Positions 1 through 11,621 of a stretch of DNA of 64,000 nucleotides are shown piece after piece. How positions within the stretch are numbered: the first letter of the stretch is position 1; every line of letters starts with the position of its first letter. The translations under genes were made by a program, and so were the position numbers. The notes beneath the pieces were generated by a model, which saw only the letters and a program-made list of their open reading frames with translations, ran no database searches and was not told the DNA's origin. Origin of the DNA: Warburgia ugandensis (lineage: Eukaryota; Streptophyta; Magnoliopsida; Canellales; Canellaceae); NCBI GenBank assembly GCA_035236585.1, contig CP141132.1, positions 53,695,880-53,759,879 of the forward strand, in the 5' to 3' direction.

Positions 1-1907
1 TAGATCTACCTTTAGATCATAAATTCTAGTCTTACCCAACACAATTAGTTCAATCTAGGTGCATGTCCATGATTATATGTCAATCTAATGGTCAGATCAT
101 TCTCTGATCATCAATCCTAAGATTCATGACCAGATCGACCGTTAAGATCACTTTTCCTGATGGATACTTAAAATATGTCCATCAATTTCACTAAATCATC
201 TCCTAATTGATGTATTCATTCAATTTCTAAGGCCTAATCATCAATTGATTGGATGATCTAGGTTATTGGATAAGATTTTGTGATTTAATCTAATTAAAAG
301 TGGTCAATTCAAGGTTTTGATGTTAAATCTAGGTCAGTGTTGTCTAGACAAATACAACAGATGTCTCGGATCATGATTTGGACCTTTGTAGCCCTCACAA
401 TTGTCAAATCAAGTTTTAGAACTATTTTAATGACCCAGATTAATTCTAGGTCAGAATTTAAATAAAAATCGACTTCATGGGGACTCTCCATGCATGTGAC
501 AAGCGCATAAAATACACATGTGTGCGTCTCCATCACCAAGATGCGTGCAGTGCATTCTAGTCATAAGAATGCGCCAGCGTCCCATCGTAGCTGGGAATGA
601 CATACGTGTCGTCCACACGTGCATGATCGTGCCTATCACACTTGTCACCAATGTGCATCTTGGATAGATTGCCCATTGGGGATGATGTGCCTAATTTGTC
701 CGTTCTTTTCAGCTTGATCTATGGTTCAGATCTTGCTAATTTTCCTTTGTTTTGTTTCTTCACCTTGAGGTTTTGGGGTCTAGGAACACCATGAATGGCT
801 CAGATCATCTATCTAGGAACTCCATTGGCCTGGAATCAGCCAAAATAATGAGCTCTAGATCACTAGAGGTTGCCAAAAATTCTTATCGTCACTAGTGAAG
901 ATGACTGAATTCTAGTCATTGCTGGCAACACATATAGTGGTGAAACCTCACAAATCTTATGCCATTTTGTTTAGAATTTCAAGAATTTGAGTTTTATGAT
1001 GTTTTCATCCATTGATTTTGTATAAATCTAAGGTTTTTAGCTAATTTTATGCAAAATAAGAAATTTCCCCCTTCTACTATTTTTTACTTTTTGGGCATTA
1101 GTACTTAGTAGATTTCCATGAAACCAAAGGGGTTTTGTGCGTGGTTTAGTGATGAATAAGACAAACTACCAGATCATCTATCTGACAGCGATTCATCAAC
1201 TACTTTTAGCCATAAAAGTAAGTTCCTAATTTTTCACTGGAGAAATGATTACCCTTGATTGTTGCCAGTGTTTGGTGAATGAAAACTAGGAAAATGTGAA
1301 AAGGAGGGAGAAGATTGATGGCCTACCTTCTCCAGTCGCTCTTGAAGCTCGATTTTCTATTGTCATAGGAGGGAGAGATGTTGCCATCGTTCGCTGTTCA
1401 CCAATCTTCGTCATAGGTGAAACATCAATTGAGGTTGGGGGGAGAAAAATGATGGTAGCATTAATGAGGGAGGAGGTGCATTTAAAGCCCCACTCCATAA
1501 ATGATATTAAAAAATATTTAAGATTTTTATTTATTTTATTTTATCAGCTTATTAAATGTAGAATGATCACCAGCATTTAATTCTAGTGATCACCCCCTCA
1601 AATCACAATCATGGCTGTCAATGCCTAGATTTCAGCATTCGATCCATGGGCCCACATGTGCAATTACCATTTTGCCCCTCTCATTTAATTTATTAAAATA
1701 CCTTAATTAAAATAATTAGAAGATTTTCATCTGGTATCCAATTTTAGCGTTCTTAATGTCATTGGACTCCATTTCTCACATACATTCTAAATATTGAACT
1801 CTCAATCCATGATCCTACTTTTAAAATTTTTTAAATTTAGAAGTCCAATTTCCACAAAATTTGCATAATTAGGCATTTATAAAATTCCCATAATGGTGTG
1901 TATTACA
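1..1907 (-). mobile_element. Partial long LTR of chromovirus type, cut by window edge (inferred)
   Basis: No coding signal is visible. The stretch ends in ATTACA just before Athila-type LTR sequence resumes at 1908, and its last 300 bases resemble the ends of the other chromovirus-type LTRs here: phrases such as 'taccattttgcccc' and 'attggactccattt' have counterparts near 41400-41560 and 13500. A short GC-rich patch at about 540-680 in AT-rich surroundings is also shared with those LTRs. The ATTACA end on the plus strand corresponds to a minus-strand LTR starting TGTAAT. The other end lies outside the window, so it could be a solo LTR or part of a full element. Short ORFs within it look like chance frames. 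Confidence 0.4.
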
Positions 1908-2066
1908 TATTAACCTCTAGACCTACAAAATATCAAATTTTTCAGTCATTAGGTAACAAAATGCATGTGTTACAAATTTCGGTCAAAAACCCTAATTTAC
2001 CCATATAAGTTATAACATATGTGTAACTAATTGGGTGGTTTTTATGCAAAATTGGACACTTATTAA
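1908..2066 (-). repeat. Start of Athila-like 3' LTR (fossil A)
   Basis: On the minus strand this begins with an AATAAGTG-type start like the TGATAAGTG start of the LTRs at 31174 and 62592. It then shares with them the stretch around 'aaaccaccca', 'ttagggtttttg' and 'acctaatga'. It is followed at lower coordinates by probable chromovirus LTR sequence, so that LTR seems to have been inserted here. Confidence 0.65.
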
Positions 2067-2470
2067 CATACACCTTTGAATATTGGGAGAAGCATTGCAA
2101 AGGTCAAAAGGAATACGTTCGGTAAGCAAAGGTCCAAAGGGAAGGTAAAGGTGGTCTTCTTATGATCCTCAAGTACTATGGGGATCTGGCTATAATTGGA
2201 ATAGTCATCTAAATAATCATAATAACTATGTTTGGCAAACCTCTCAAGCATTTGGTCAATAGAAGCTAGAGGAAAGTGGTCTTTCTTCTTGACTGCATTT
2301 AATATTTTGGTAATCAATGCAAACTCTCTACTCGGTTGTCATGCGGGTAGGTATCAACTCATTCTTCTCATTCTTGACTATTGTGACCCCAAATTTCTTG
2401 GGTACAATCTAAACAGGGTTGACCTAAGTGTTGGTAGAGTTGGGGTATATGATGCCAACATCTAGAAGCT
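2067..2470 (-). pseudogene. Reverse transcriptase segment of fossil A
   Basis: The minus-strand translation contains the Ty3/gypsy RT stretch beginning KKDHFPL, then IDQMLERFA, a YDYLDDYSNYSQI segment (family form: fLDGySGYnQI) and a TTFTFP block. This is the fingers-palm part of an Athila-type RT and the same stretch occurs in B and C. It is a fossil fragment with no expected activity. Confidence 0.8.
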
Positions 2471-2747
2471 TAAGGACTTCATCTCTAACCACATCCTTCA
2501 TGTGTGAATTAAGTTGTCTTTAAGTTTCTCTGGAGAGTTTAGCATTTTGGGCCAAGTGTATCCTATACATGCACATGCCTGGAGTATTAACTTTGATGTC
2601 TACTATGGTCCACCCTATAGCAGTCTTATGTTCCTTAAGAACATTAAGTAATTTTCCTTCCTATTCCTTTTCTAAATCTGATGCAATTATTATAGGAAAG
2701 GCTTCATCTAGTCCTAGATAAGAGTACTTGAGGTTGTCAGACAAGGG

Positions 2748-3600
2748 TTATAGGGCTAGAGATGGTGGTTTATCTTTAGAAGGTATGAGGATTGAGTCTG
2801 AAGCAGGGAGTGGTTCTACATAAGTGCCCCACTTGGAGGTATCCATGATTGGAGCAGCCTCTATAAGGTTGTTTACCTCCTTAATAGACTTCTCTAAATC
2901 AAAATCTCCATTAAAATGCATGATAAAAGTCTCTAATGGGTCAGAGATGGAAGATGGTGGATAAATATCATGAATTAGACTCTTGATCAAATTCACCTCA
3001 CAAGAATCATCATCCTCTAAATGTTGTTAGTCAGTGTTAAAGAAATTAAGCTTAACTTCCATATTTTTGAGTGATAACTTCATTACACCATTCCCACAAC
3101 TAATAATGGCATTAGACATGGCCAAGAATGGATATCCAAGTATAACCAAAATTTGACTACAAGAATTAGACACATACTGGGTGTCTAGTATAATGAAATC
3201 AACCAGGTAATAAAACTGGTCCACCTATGTCAACACATCTTCAACAAAACCATAGGGTATCTTCACTAATCTATCATCTAATTGTAGTGTGGTAGTGGTT
3301 GGTTTTAGCTCAACAAGTTTTAGTTGCTCATAGACAAAGTATGGTAACAAGTTAACACTTGCCCCAGGTCAAGCAATACCCTATCTGTGATGTGGTCTCC
3401 AATAATGCAAGAAATTATAGGGTATTCTAGGTCTCTAAACTTTGGTGGGGTCTTGCGTTGCATCAAAGAGCTCACTTGTTTGGTGAGGAAAGCTTTCTTT
3501 TGTACATTTAGCTTTCTCTTTCTAGTGTCGAGCTCTTTAAGGAAATTGGCATGTTCAGTGGCATCTTTAATTGCATTGCACAATGGAATGTTAATTTGAA
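2748..3600 (-). pseudogene. Protease and protease-RT linker of fossil A
   Basis: The minus strand encodes the upstream spacer (KRKLNVQKKAFL, then PPKFRD), a DLG-type aspartic protease site of the kind common in the Athila/Tat group, an ILGYPFLA block typical of the protease C-terminus, and a linker with 'PIMDTSKWG'. Corresponding segments appear in the same order in B (10145-10990) and C (43466-44361). Broken fossil. Confidence 0.75.
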
Positions 3601-4956
3601 CATGTTTAATACATCCATAAGCTCATTGCAGTTTGCGAGATTTCTAGCCTTGTTTAGTAACTAAGTAAACAAAGCTTTGGGTTCATAGGACGCCTCTACT
3701 ATGGGTTCTATAGGAGATTTCTATCTTTTCTGTGTTTTGGTTGCCTCTTTTTAGTTCTTCAATTTCCTTAGTTTGCCCTACTTCGTTTACTTGATGGCCA
3801 CTCCGAAGGGTGGTTATAACTTGTCATGCTCATGAGGATTATGATTTTGAGAACTTAACCCTATCTCAAAGTGTCCCTTAGGGTTAAGGATAGGCTAACT
3901 AGGGAACTGAACCTTTTCTCTATCTTGTACTATAGCCAACAAATGGCTAACTTGCATCTCTAACTTGGCTATGGCTTAAAAGTTGACATGGGCTAATTTT
4001 TTACTATCATTTTGCAATGGATGTAGCGCCTTGTTAATGTCTTCATTTTGCTTTAACGATCTTTCAATAAGGGCCTGAATGTTTTCCTCAAAAGATTGTT
4101 TCTTTTGTTGCTCAAATTGGTGGAAGCTAGGTGCCTACTGAGGAACTGTAGCTCTAAGAATGGTTTGGCTAGGGCATAACAGAGGCTACCCCATAGTAGT
4201 TATTCTTTAACTAGGAAAAGTTTGCATGCTTAGCATATCCAAGGTTATTAGTCTCAAAATATGGGTTATTGATAGGATTGCAATATACATTTATTGCATT
4301 TGCTTGTGCAATAAGATAGTCATTAAGTGCTCTATTTCATGGACAAGATATAGTCATATGGGCTGGGCAAGAACAGAGAGCACAAACCTCCTATGGAGGC
4401 TTAATAAATGTAGCAGCCATGAGGGACAAAAGCATAATTTTGAGTTTGTCCACTCTCCCATCATACTTATCCATTCTTTCAAGTATAGAGTTGAGTTTAT
4501 TGGATAAATTTGTATGCACTCCAATCTCATATGGACCCCCCTTATTTAGAAGCTTGTTGTTTCTCTCTCTTCTACTTAAATAATCCCATTGCTGGGAATT
4601 ATCTACCAATGTTTGAACGAACTCCTAGGCCTTTATCTCATGTTTTAACATGAGGGCCCCTCCACTCACAGCATCTACCAATTGTCTATTTAAGGTGTTA
4701 ATGCCTCATAGAAATATTGAACCTATTGCCATTTCTCACATCCATGATGTGTGCATTTTTGCAACAGTTCATTCCATAGTTCCCAACATTTGTAATACTA
4801 TTTGTCATCCCTTTGTTGGAAATTTATAATTTATCGATGAAGGACATTTGTGTTTGTGAATGGAGAAGAATTTGTTCAAAAACTTCCTAGACAATTGGTC
4901 TCATGTATTTGTGGAACCTAACTCCAAGGAATTGAGCTATGACTTGGCTTTATCCT

Positions 4957-5108
4957 TGTAACGCCCCGGGTCTACGCTACCTCAATAACGATATTGTCCA
5001 CTTTGGGCCGAAGCCTGCATGGTTTTTAAAATGCATCGTTACTGGTAACGCCCACCCAGACCCTTATCAGCCGCCCAGGAACTTTCCTCCTAGCAATGTG
5101 GGACTAAC
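4957..5108 (-). repeat. Left-hand terminal repeat of the TRIM (its 3' LTR)
   Basis: It shares with 5294-5477 the start TGTAAC-CCCCGGGTCTA, the 'gggccgaagcc' block and the 'cagccgcccaggaactttcctcct' region (quoted in part). Similarity to the partner repeat fades after about 5108. Confidence 0.7.
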
Positions 5109-5279
5109 TCTCAGCGCATCCCACCGTCATACCCTCAGATTATCTTGGGGACCTCCCCCTCAAACCATCTTGGCAGATGGCAACAGTAGCCCTCTCCCCC
5201 ACAGGGGACACGCATCCATGCATGGACTCCCATGCTTCCACTCGCGTGCAGTTAGTCACCCACACCGGGTCGGGGATTT

Positions 5280-5292
5280 GGCTCTGATACCA
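5280..5292 (-). promoter_or_regulatory. Primer-binding site of the TRIM (tRNA-iMet type)
   Basis: The minus strand reads TGGTATCAGAGCC, complementary to the 3' end of plant initiator tRNA-Met, one base from the right-hand LTR at 5294. This fixes the element's orientation as minus. Confidence 0.85.
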
Positions 5293-5293
5293 G

Positions 5294-5477
5294 TGTAACA
5301 CCCCGGGTCTAAGCTCCCTTAGTAACGATATTATCCGCTTTGGGCCGAAGCCCACACAGTTTTTAAAATGCGTCGTTACTGGTAAAGCCCACCTAGACCC
5401 TTATCAGCCGCCCAGGAACTTTCCTCCTGGCGATGTGGGCCTAGCTTACTGAGGGAGCCTAGACCTGGGGCGTTACA
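5294..5477 (-). repeat. Right-hand terminal repeat of the TRIM (its 5' LTR)
   Basis: This is a 184-bp repeat from TGTAACACCCC to GCGTTACA. Its first and last 30 or so bases are near-perfect inverted copies of each other (ccccgggtctaagctccc against gggagcctagacctgggg), an unusually long terminal inverted repeat for an LTR. It pairs with the left repeat at 4957 to about 5108. Confidence 0.75.
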
Positions 5478-5857
5478 ATCTTTGAGTGAGAACGGGAATA
5501 ACCTAAGCCTAATAACATTGTCCGAAAAGTTTTAGAACTTAAATTGGTGCATATATCAAGAAACTTTTAAATATGCAGGTAGGGGTCTTCTCGCTATTGA
5601 CCATAAAAAGTAGGGAGTAATTGTATGACTCCCAGGTTTAACTCAAAGTGGTCTACATTTGTTGTGGGTAGAGATATGCAAGATGAGGTGTTGAGTTGAA
5701 GTAGTGAATAAAAATCTTTAATAGATTTGTACTCGAAATCTACTAGTGTTGCAGCCATGGGAATAGGAACTTGGCTTTTTTCCCCTTGCCTAAGGTTGCA
5801 TTCAATCTTTGGGTTGAATGGTGATATCCCTAAGTTCTGAGATCGATGCCCTTGCAT

Positions 5858-6560
5858 AAACCATCATAATCTAAATGTCTTAACTATATGCTGACTCTAA
5901 CTCTTAAGTGATGCACAATAAAATCCTAGTATTCACTAATTGAGCAATATCTTGATTATCTTTTCTTATTGTATAGGTGGTAGCTACTTAGACCTAAATC
6001 TAGATAGCTCATCCTTTTATCTCTATTTGACTACTGCTTAATAGTTGGATTCTTCTCTAAAGTGGTTAATACAATACTTATGTCAGGAGGCATTTAGACC
6101 TTAACTATCATCAATGAAAGGTGTGGGAAGATCACTTGGATTTTCAAGCACCTATTATAACCAAAGTGCTTAGAAGCCATTGGAGTGATAATAGATCGTG
6201 TCCTTCTAAAAGGCTCATATGAGCTCAATACCCTAATTATCATTCTAATTAATCTTAAATTAATGTTCAAGGGTTGGGATCGTGACATACAAGGATGTTG
6301 ATTGATTCTTAGGTGGGATAAGAAGTTGGTGATGAAAACTAGTCCTTATCCTACAAGGGTTCATGTGGGGCCCTTATTAACATTAAGTTTCATTCCACCA
6401 TAAAGCTGTAAATGTACAATGCGAAACAAAAATCAAACTAATGCTTACCTATATGCTACTTAACAAAGGTTGAAGCACCTTAGCAAATGAACACTATAAC
6501 CATGCAGCCTACGCTTTAGTTATAGTCGAGCTTAGGCTAGCCTTTACAAAATAGGTGCTT
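5858..6560 (-). other. Untranslated leader of fossil A
   Basis: It is non-coding. Its sequence between 5880 and 6420 is the inverted counterpart of B's leader at about 7910-8470 (shared blocks near 'gcatttagacct', 'ttcaagggttgggatcgtga' and 'ggacttagtttt'-like stretches on opposite strands). It lies between the LTR and gag on the minus strand. Confidence 0.6.
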
Positions 6561-7094
6561 AAACTAATATAAGTTCATGAGTCAATTATAGTAATTCATG
6601 AGAGGAGGTCGATCCCACGAGGAATCAAATAAATGTGATACTAGTGATTGCTACTTAAATTACTTAATTCTAGCTAGATTAAGGAGATCTTCTCCTAAAC
6701 TAAAGTAGAAAATTAACACATGAAATATGCTAAAATTAAAACGTGGTAAACTTAACAACTTTCCTAAAACAAACTTTCTAAAAATAAGACTTTCCTATTC
6801 GTAATGAAAACTTTCCAAGAATGAAACTTAGCAATTTTCATAAATCATACAAGTCTAAGGAAATTAAGCAACAAATTCATTACTTTCCTAAATTTAACTT
6901 TCTAAACATGAAATTTAACAGCTATGATAACATTAATTACATTCCTAAACTAAGATCAGAAACTAACTAAGATGGAAACTAGTTAACAATAGAATCTAAA
7001 CTAAACTGAAACTAAATAATAAAACTAATGAAAGGAATCATAATTAAGCCAAGAAAGGAGAACTACCCATGTATCATGCCTATGACCTTCCATT
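6561..7094 (-). repeat. Partial 5' LTR of fossil A
   Basis: The sequence resembles minus-strand LTR S at 59990-60510: 'gaggtcgatcccacgag', repeated 'actttcctaaa' runs, 'actaactaag' and 'aactacccat'. It stops near 7090, where plus-strand LTR sequence of B begins. The boundary is approximate. Confidence 0.6.
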
Positions 7095-7306
7095 TCGCAT
7101 GTTTCTTAATTTTTCTTGGTTTCTAATTTCATGGTTTAATTTCCATTCTTAATTTAGGTTAAAAATCACTTGAATTTTGGTTAGGTTAGATAGTTTAAAG
7201 TAGGGACCACTAACATGACATTAGTTCAACTCTTCCTGGGATCTACCTCACCATTGTATATTGCAAATGTTTCATGCACTTGTGAGTTTTAATTAAAACA
7301 ACAACG
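7095..7306 (+). repeat. Partial 5' LTR of fossil B
   Basis: This matches the last 210 bases of the 3' LTR (about 33710-33924): 'tcacttgaattttgg', 'ggttagatagtttaaagtag' and 'ggaccacta' are shared. The end is about 7300-7306, 7-13 bases before the primer site. Confidence 0.75.
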
Positions 7307-7312
7307 AGTTTT

Positions 7313-7330
7313 TGGCTCCATTGCCTAGGA
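7313..7330 (+). promoter_or_regulatory. Primer-binding site of fossil B (tRNA-Asp type)
   Basis: TGGCTCCATTGCCTAGGA closely resembles the complement of the plant tRNA-Asp 3' end (TGGCGCCGTTGCCGGGGA), the usual primer of Athila-type elements. It follows a GAGTTTT stretch right after the LTR. Confidence 0.8.
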
Positions 7331-8429
7331 GTTGCAACATTTTGTGTAGTGTTTTATACTTCAGATTATTTTCCTCTAGTCTAGGTTAGAGTGCATTAGA
7401 TTATGTTTTTTGCAAAATTTTTGCATACTTTTGCATTTGTTGCTATTTTTCTCTTATTGATCATATTTCTTAGATTTTTTTATGAGGGAAATTGGCAAAG
7501 GAATGATGGAAATCCTATAAGCTATGGCTTCATCAGCTTAGATTAAGTTTTATTGCTTTCTTAGATTAGGATTGAGTTAAACTTTAGTGAGGCCCACTGT
7601 AAAATGTAATTTCTTTATTATTTAATTTTAAATTGGTTGCAATAATACAGGGCAAGTGTGGAGTATGGTGGCCCACACTTGTTCATCATCGGACCTCTCA
7701 CTATAAGTATCTCTCACTCAATTTTTAATTTCAAGGAATAATTTGTATTTACTGTAAGTTGCACTTGGATGTTAGTATAATTCATATAAATTAGGATCAT
7801 TCATTGATAATTGTGCATCTTTACTTAGGAATGGTGCATTAAAGCACCTATCCAACCTTGATTAGATAGTATATAGGTTACATTAGTTTGGGTTTATGTT
7901 CATTGCATATTTAGAGCTTTATAGTGAAATAAAATTAATGATAGTAAGGACCCCACCAGAACCCTTATAAGATAAGGACTAGATTTGATCACCAGCTCTT
8001 TGGCCCATTGAGGATTTAATCAACATCCTTGTATATCACGATCCCAACCCTTGAACATTAATTAAAATCAAGTAGAAAGAGACTTAAGGTATTGAGCTCA
8101 TAGTGCCCTTTTAGAAGGAAGCGATCTGTTGTCAATCCAGTGGCTTCTGAGCACTATGGTTATAGTTCCTTACTTTGATGTTAGTTGAGGTCTAAATGCC
8201 TCCTAAAATGAGGATTGTATTAAGCACTTTTGAATAGAACCTAATTGGTAAGTAGTAGTTAAATCTGGATAGAAGGAGGAGCTATCTAGATCTAAGTTTA
8301 AGAAGCTACCTGCTATACACTAAACAATGATAAATAAGTCACTGCTCAATTATTTCTTACTGTGATTTGATTGCACATCACATAGAGTTAGATTCAGAAT
8401 TTAGATTAAGACATTTAGCATAGGGTAGT
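7331..8429 (+). other. Untranslated leader of fossil B
   Basis: About 1.1 kb of AT-rich sequence between the primer site and gag, without credible coding frames. Its second half is repeated in inverted form in A (5880-6420) and in part in C (36979-37170, resuming at 41802). Confidence 0.65.
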
Positions 8430-10090
8430 TTAAGCAAGGGCGTCAATCTCTAAACCTAGAGCTAACATCTTTCAACCTAGAGATTCAACACAACCTAAGA
8501 CAAGGAGAAAGAAACCAAGTTCCTATCTCCATGGCTGAACCACCAATAGAAATCGAGTGCAAGGCAATTAGAGATTTCTATGCACCTTTACAACTCAACA
8601 CCCCATCCTACATAGCTTTACCTCCTACAAATGTTGACGACTTTGAATTAAAACAAGGAGTCAATCAATTAGTTCCCACCTTTTATGGTTGAGATCGAGA
8701 AGACCCCTACCTACATATAAAGGAGTTCCTTGATATTTTCACAACATTGAGGTTCTAAAATTTTTCCCACATTTCTATTAGGCTTAAGATTTTTCCTTTT
8801 TCACTCAAGGACAAAGCCAAATCATGGCTTAATTCCTTGGAGGTAGGTTCCATAAATACATAGGATCAATTGTCTAAGAAGTTTTTGAACAAATTCTTCC
8901 TTGTTCACAAAGCTAATTCCCTTCATCGTGAAATTATCAATTTCCAGCAAAGCGATGATGAACGATTTTACAAGTGTTGGGAACGATGGAATGAATTGTT
9001 ATAGAAATTCCCTCATCATGGATTTGAGAAATGGCATCAAGTTCAATACTTCTATGAGGCATTAATGCCTCAAAATAAACAAATGGTAGATGTAGTGATT
9101 GGAGGGGCCATCATGCCAAAAGTTGAGGGAGAGGCTTGGGAGTTCTTTCAAACATTCATAAATAATTCCCAGCAATGTGATTATTCAAATAGAAGAGAGA
9201 GAACTAATCAGCCTTCAAAGAAAGGGGGTCTATATGAGATAGGAATGCATACAGATCTATCCCATAAGCTTAACTTTGTAGTTGAAAAATTAAACAAACT
9301 AGATCCTTTAAGTGGAAGAATGAACAAGTTTGAAACTATATTTAAATCTTTCATGGCTGCTACTTTATACCATAAACCTCCACAATAGGTATGCGCTACT
9401 TGTTCTAGTCTAGCTCATCTAACTTTAGCCTGTCCATCTAATAAAATATACCTTGAATATCTTATAGACTTATGCGTGCATTAAATTCATATCGTTAACC
9501 TATCAACAACCCGTATTCTAAGACCTATAACCATAGATGGACTAGGTATCCCAATTTTTCCTAATCAAAGAATAATCACAAAGAGCGACCACCAGTGAAC
9601 CCTCGTATCCAAAATTTTCCTCCTGGGGCTATAATTCCTCAATAGCCACCTTACTTCCAACAACCTCACCAACTAAATAAACGACCTTTAAAGGATAGAA
9701 TTCAAAGCATGTTTGGAAAGAAGAATGAAGAAACAAAAAGGGCTTTGAACCAATTCCAGAATCTCAATTCCCAAGCCCTAGCCAAATTATATATGCAGGT
9801 GAGCCAATTATCAACTAAATTACATAAATAGAGGAAAGGGTCAGTTCCCTAGTCAACCCATCCCCAACTCTAAGGGTCAATTTGAGATAGGGTCAAGTTC
9901 TCAAAATCAGAACCCTCATGAGCATGCTAAGTCTATAACAACCCTTAGGAGTGATTGTTAGATCGATAACATAGTAGTGTAGGCTAAGGAAACTATAGAG
10001 GAGAAAGAGGCAATCAAAACATAGGAGAAAGAGAAAAGATATAAAAACCCTATAGAACCTATAGTGGAGGCATCCTATGTGCTTAAAGCC
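8430..10090 (+). pseudogene. gag region of fossil B
   Basis: The translation shows FYAPLQLNTPS and LPPTNVDDFEL, then the core retrotransposon gag pattern (EDPYLHIKEF, FPFSLKDKAKSWLNSL, FLNKFF, CWERWNELL), a SQQCDYSNRRERTN stretch, and a long low-complexity spacer leading to the nucleocapsid. These are hallmarks of the capsid domain of plant Ty3/gypsy elements of the Athila/Tat group. The corresponding regions of A and C follow the same order. Broken fossil. Confidence 0.8.
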
Positions 10091-10144
10091 ACTTTTCTAT
10101 AGTTACTAAACAAAGCTAGGAAGGGCACAAACTTCAACAAGTTA

Positions 10145-11010
10145 ATGGAGGTATTTAAAAGTGTACAAATTAATGTTCCATTGCTCAATTCAATTAAAGA
10201 CATCCCCGTCCATGCCAAGTTCTTAAAAGAGCTCTGCACAAAAGAAAGAAAGCTAAATGTTCAAAAGAAAGCTTTCCTCATCGAGCATGTAAGCTCTTTG
10301 ATTCAACTCATGGCCCCACCAAAGTTTAGAGACCCAAGGTGTCCTACCATTTCCTGCATTATTGTAGATCATGTCATAGATAGGGCATTACTTTGACCTA
10401 GGAGTGAGTGTCAATTTGTTGCCATACTCTGTCCATGAGCAATTAAGACTCTATGAGTTAAAATCAAACACTACCGCACTATAATTAGTGGATAGATCTG
10501 TCAAGACACCCTATGGTTTGGTTGAAGATGTCTTAATATAGGTGGACCAATTTTTTTCTTGAGTTGATTTCATTGTACTAGACACCCGATTTGTATCTGA
10601 CCCCGGTAGTCAAATTCCAGTTATCCTTGGATGTCCATTTTTGGCAACATCCAATGCCATTACTAATGGTATAAATGGTGTAATCATATTGTCATTTGGA
10701 AACATGAAAGTTAAGCTAAATGTCTTTAATTCCGATCAACAACATTAGACCGCAATGATTCTTGCAATGTCAATTTGATTGAAAGTCTAATTAATGACAT
10801 TCATCCACCATTGTCCATCTCTGACCCACTAGAGGCTTGTCTCATGCACTTTAATGGAGAATTTGATATAGAAAAGTTTATTGAGGAGGTGAATAACTTT
10901 CTGGAGGGTGCTCCAATCATGGATACCTCCAAGTGGGTCCTTATGTCGAACCACTCCCACCTTCTAAATCTATCCCCATACCTTCAATAGAGCAACCACC
11001 ATCTCTGGAC
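10145..11010 (+). pseudogene. Protease and linker of fossil B
   Basis: Contains KRKLNVQKKAFL-like and PPKFRDPRCPTISC blocks, then a DLG-type aspartic protease site near 10390-10430, an ILGCPFLA block near 10630, and the linker with PIMDTSKW near 10915-10940. It stops at the insertion of D (11016), and the linker resumes at 19661. Broken fossil. Confidence 0.8.
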
Positions 11011-11594
11011 CTAAATGTGACGACCCGGGTTTTCCCATGCATTTTTAAATGTAATATCTAATTCCTAAGGCAAGATGCATCCCTATTTGAAAACCATTTT
11101 ATGAAAACAATGCAATGCAGCAGAAAATCTTTTGTTTTAAACTCATTTTGAAAACCCCGAGTGTCATTTGCTTTCACAACAACCAAAGTGGTTTTTGAAA
11201 AACTTCAGAAATCATAAATGTTTTCCCAGGTCTATCTAGTCACAGCTCACAGCCCAACTGTAAATAAATACAAATACATGTCCAAAGGGTAGAGTGTTTA
11301 CTTACATGTATAATTGTCTCTTTTGATTTACTTGCTCGTAGCACTAACATTTCCTGAGGCGTCTTCTACTAGTGAATGGAGCTGTCCTGAAAAATGTTAA
11401 GGATTGGGTGAGTATATACTATACTTAGTAGGAGTCTATTACTACTAGTTTTACAATGCATGCTATGTTTAAAATCATATGCTCTTTAAAACATGTGCAT
11501 GTTTGAACACTCATGTTCAATATCGATATTAAAAACCATTGTCGAATTGGAATACTGACGACTTAAAGAATCGCATAATCCAAGTCAAAAGTAT

Positions 11595-11621
11595 CATATA
11601 TATATATATATATATATATAT
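11595..11621. repeat. AT-dinucleotide microsatellite in D left LTR
   Basis: About 13 AT units. The partner LTR has about 8 units at 17563-17578, and E's LTR about 4 near 25613-25621, so the run length has changed since the LTRs were copied. Confidence 0.9.

Larger units (their letters stand above)
4957..5477 (-). mobile_element. TRIM (terminal-repeat retrotransposon in miniature)
   Basis: A 521-bp GC-rich unit starts TGTAACGCCCCGGGTC and ends GGGGCGTTACA. Two direct terminal repeats, 4957 to about 5108 and 5294-5477, share a long block from 'acgatatt' to 'gatgtggg'. A minus-strand primer site for tRNA-iMet abuts the right-hand repeat, so the element points to the minus strand. Flanks ATCCT (4952-4956) and ATCTT (5478-5482) are a near-perfect 5-bp target duplication, and the uninterrupted gag sequence is visible in B near 8810. 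There is no coding capacity, as usual for TRIMs. No 5S rRNA-like sequence was recognised, so it is probably not Cassandra. Confidence 0.8.
3601..5857 (-). pseudogene. gag region of fossil A (interrupted by a TRIM)
   Basis: The capsid part at the high-coordinate end contains FYSLLQLNTSSC and LPTTNVDHFEL, which match B near 8575-8660. After the TRIM (4957-5477) the frame family resumes with SQQWDYLSRRERNN and a spacer towards the nucleocapsid. This fits the plant Ty3/gypsy retrotransposon gag family, as in B and C. Broken fossil. Confidence 0.75.
1908..7094 (-). mobile_element. Athila-like Ty3/gypsy retrotransposon fossil A
   Basis: Read on the minus strand the parts come in the order LTR piece (6561-7094), leader (5858-6560), gag (3601-5857, split by a TRIM), protease and linker (2748-3600), part of reverse transcriptase (2067-2470), and the first bases of a 3' LTR (1908-2066). 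Order, spacing and peptide similarity match fossils B and C in this window. The copy is incomplete and broken in many places (more than ten breaks). Divergence from B and C suggests an old insertion. It lies head-to-head with B, and both LTR pieces are partial. Confidence 0.8.

Noticed and set aside
309-539. Minus-strand 76-codon frame
   Set aside because: No domain or composition signal; lies in probable LTR sequence and has no counterpart frame in related LTRs.
1296-1580. Plus-strand 94-codon frame that might be a small gene
   Set aside because: No recognisable domain, overlapped by an equally plausible minus-strand frame (1286-1498), and located in presumed LTR DNA.
4957-5477. Cassandra-type TRIM with 5S rRNA promoter
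   Set aside because: Size and TGTAAC start fit, but no 5S-like A-box/C-box sequence was recognised in either repeat.
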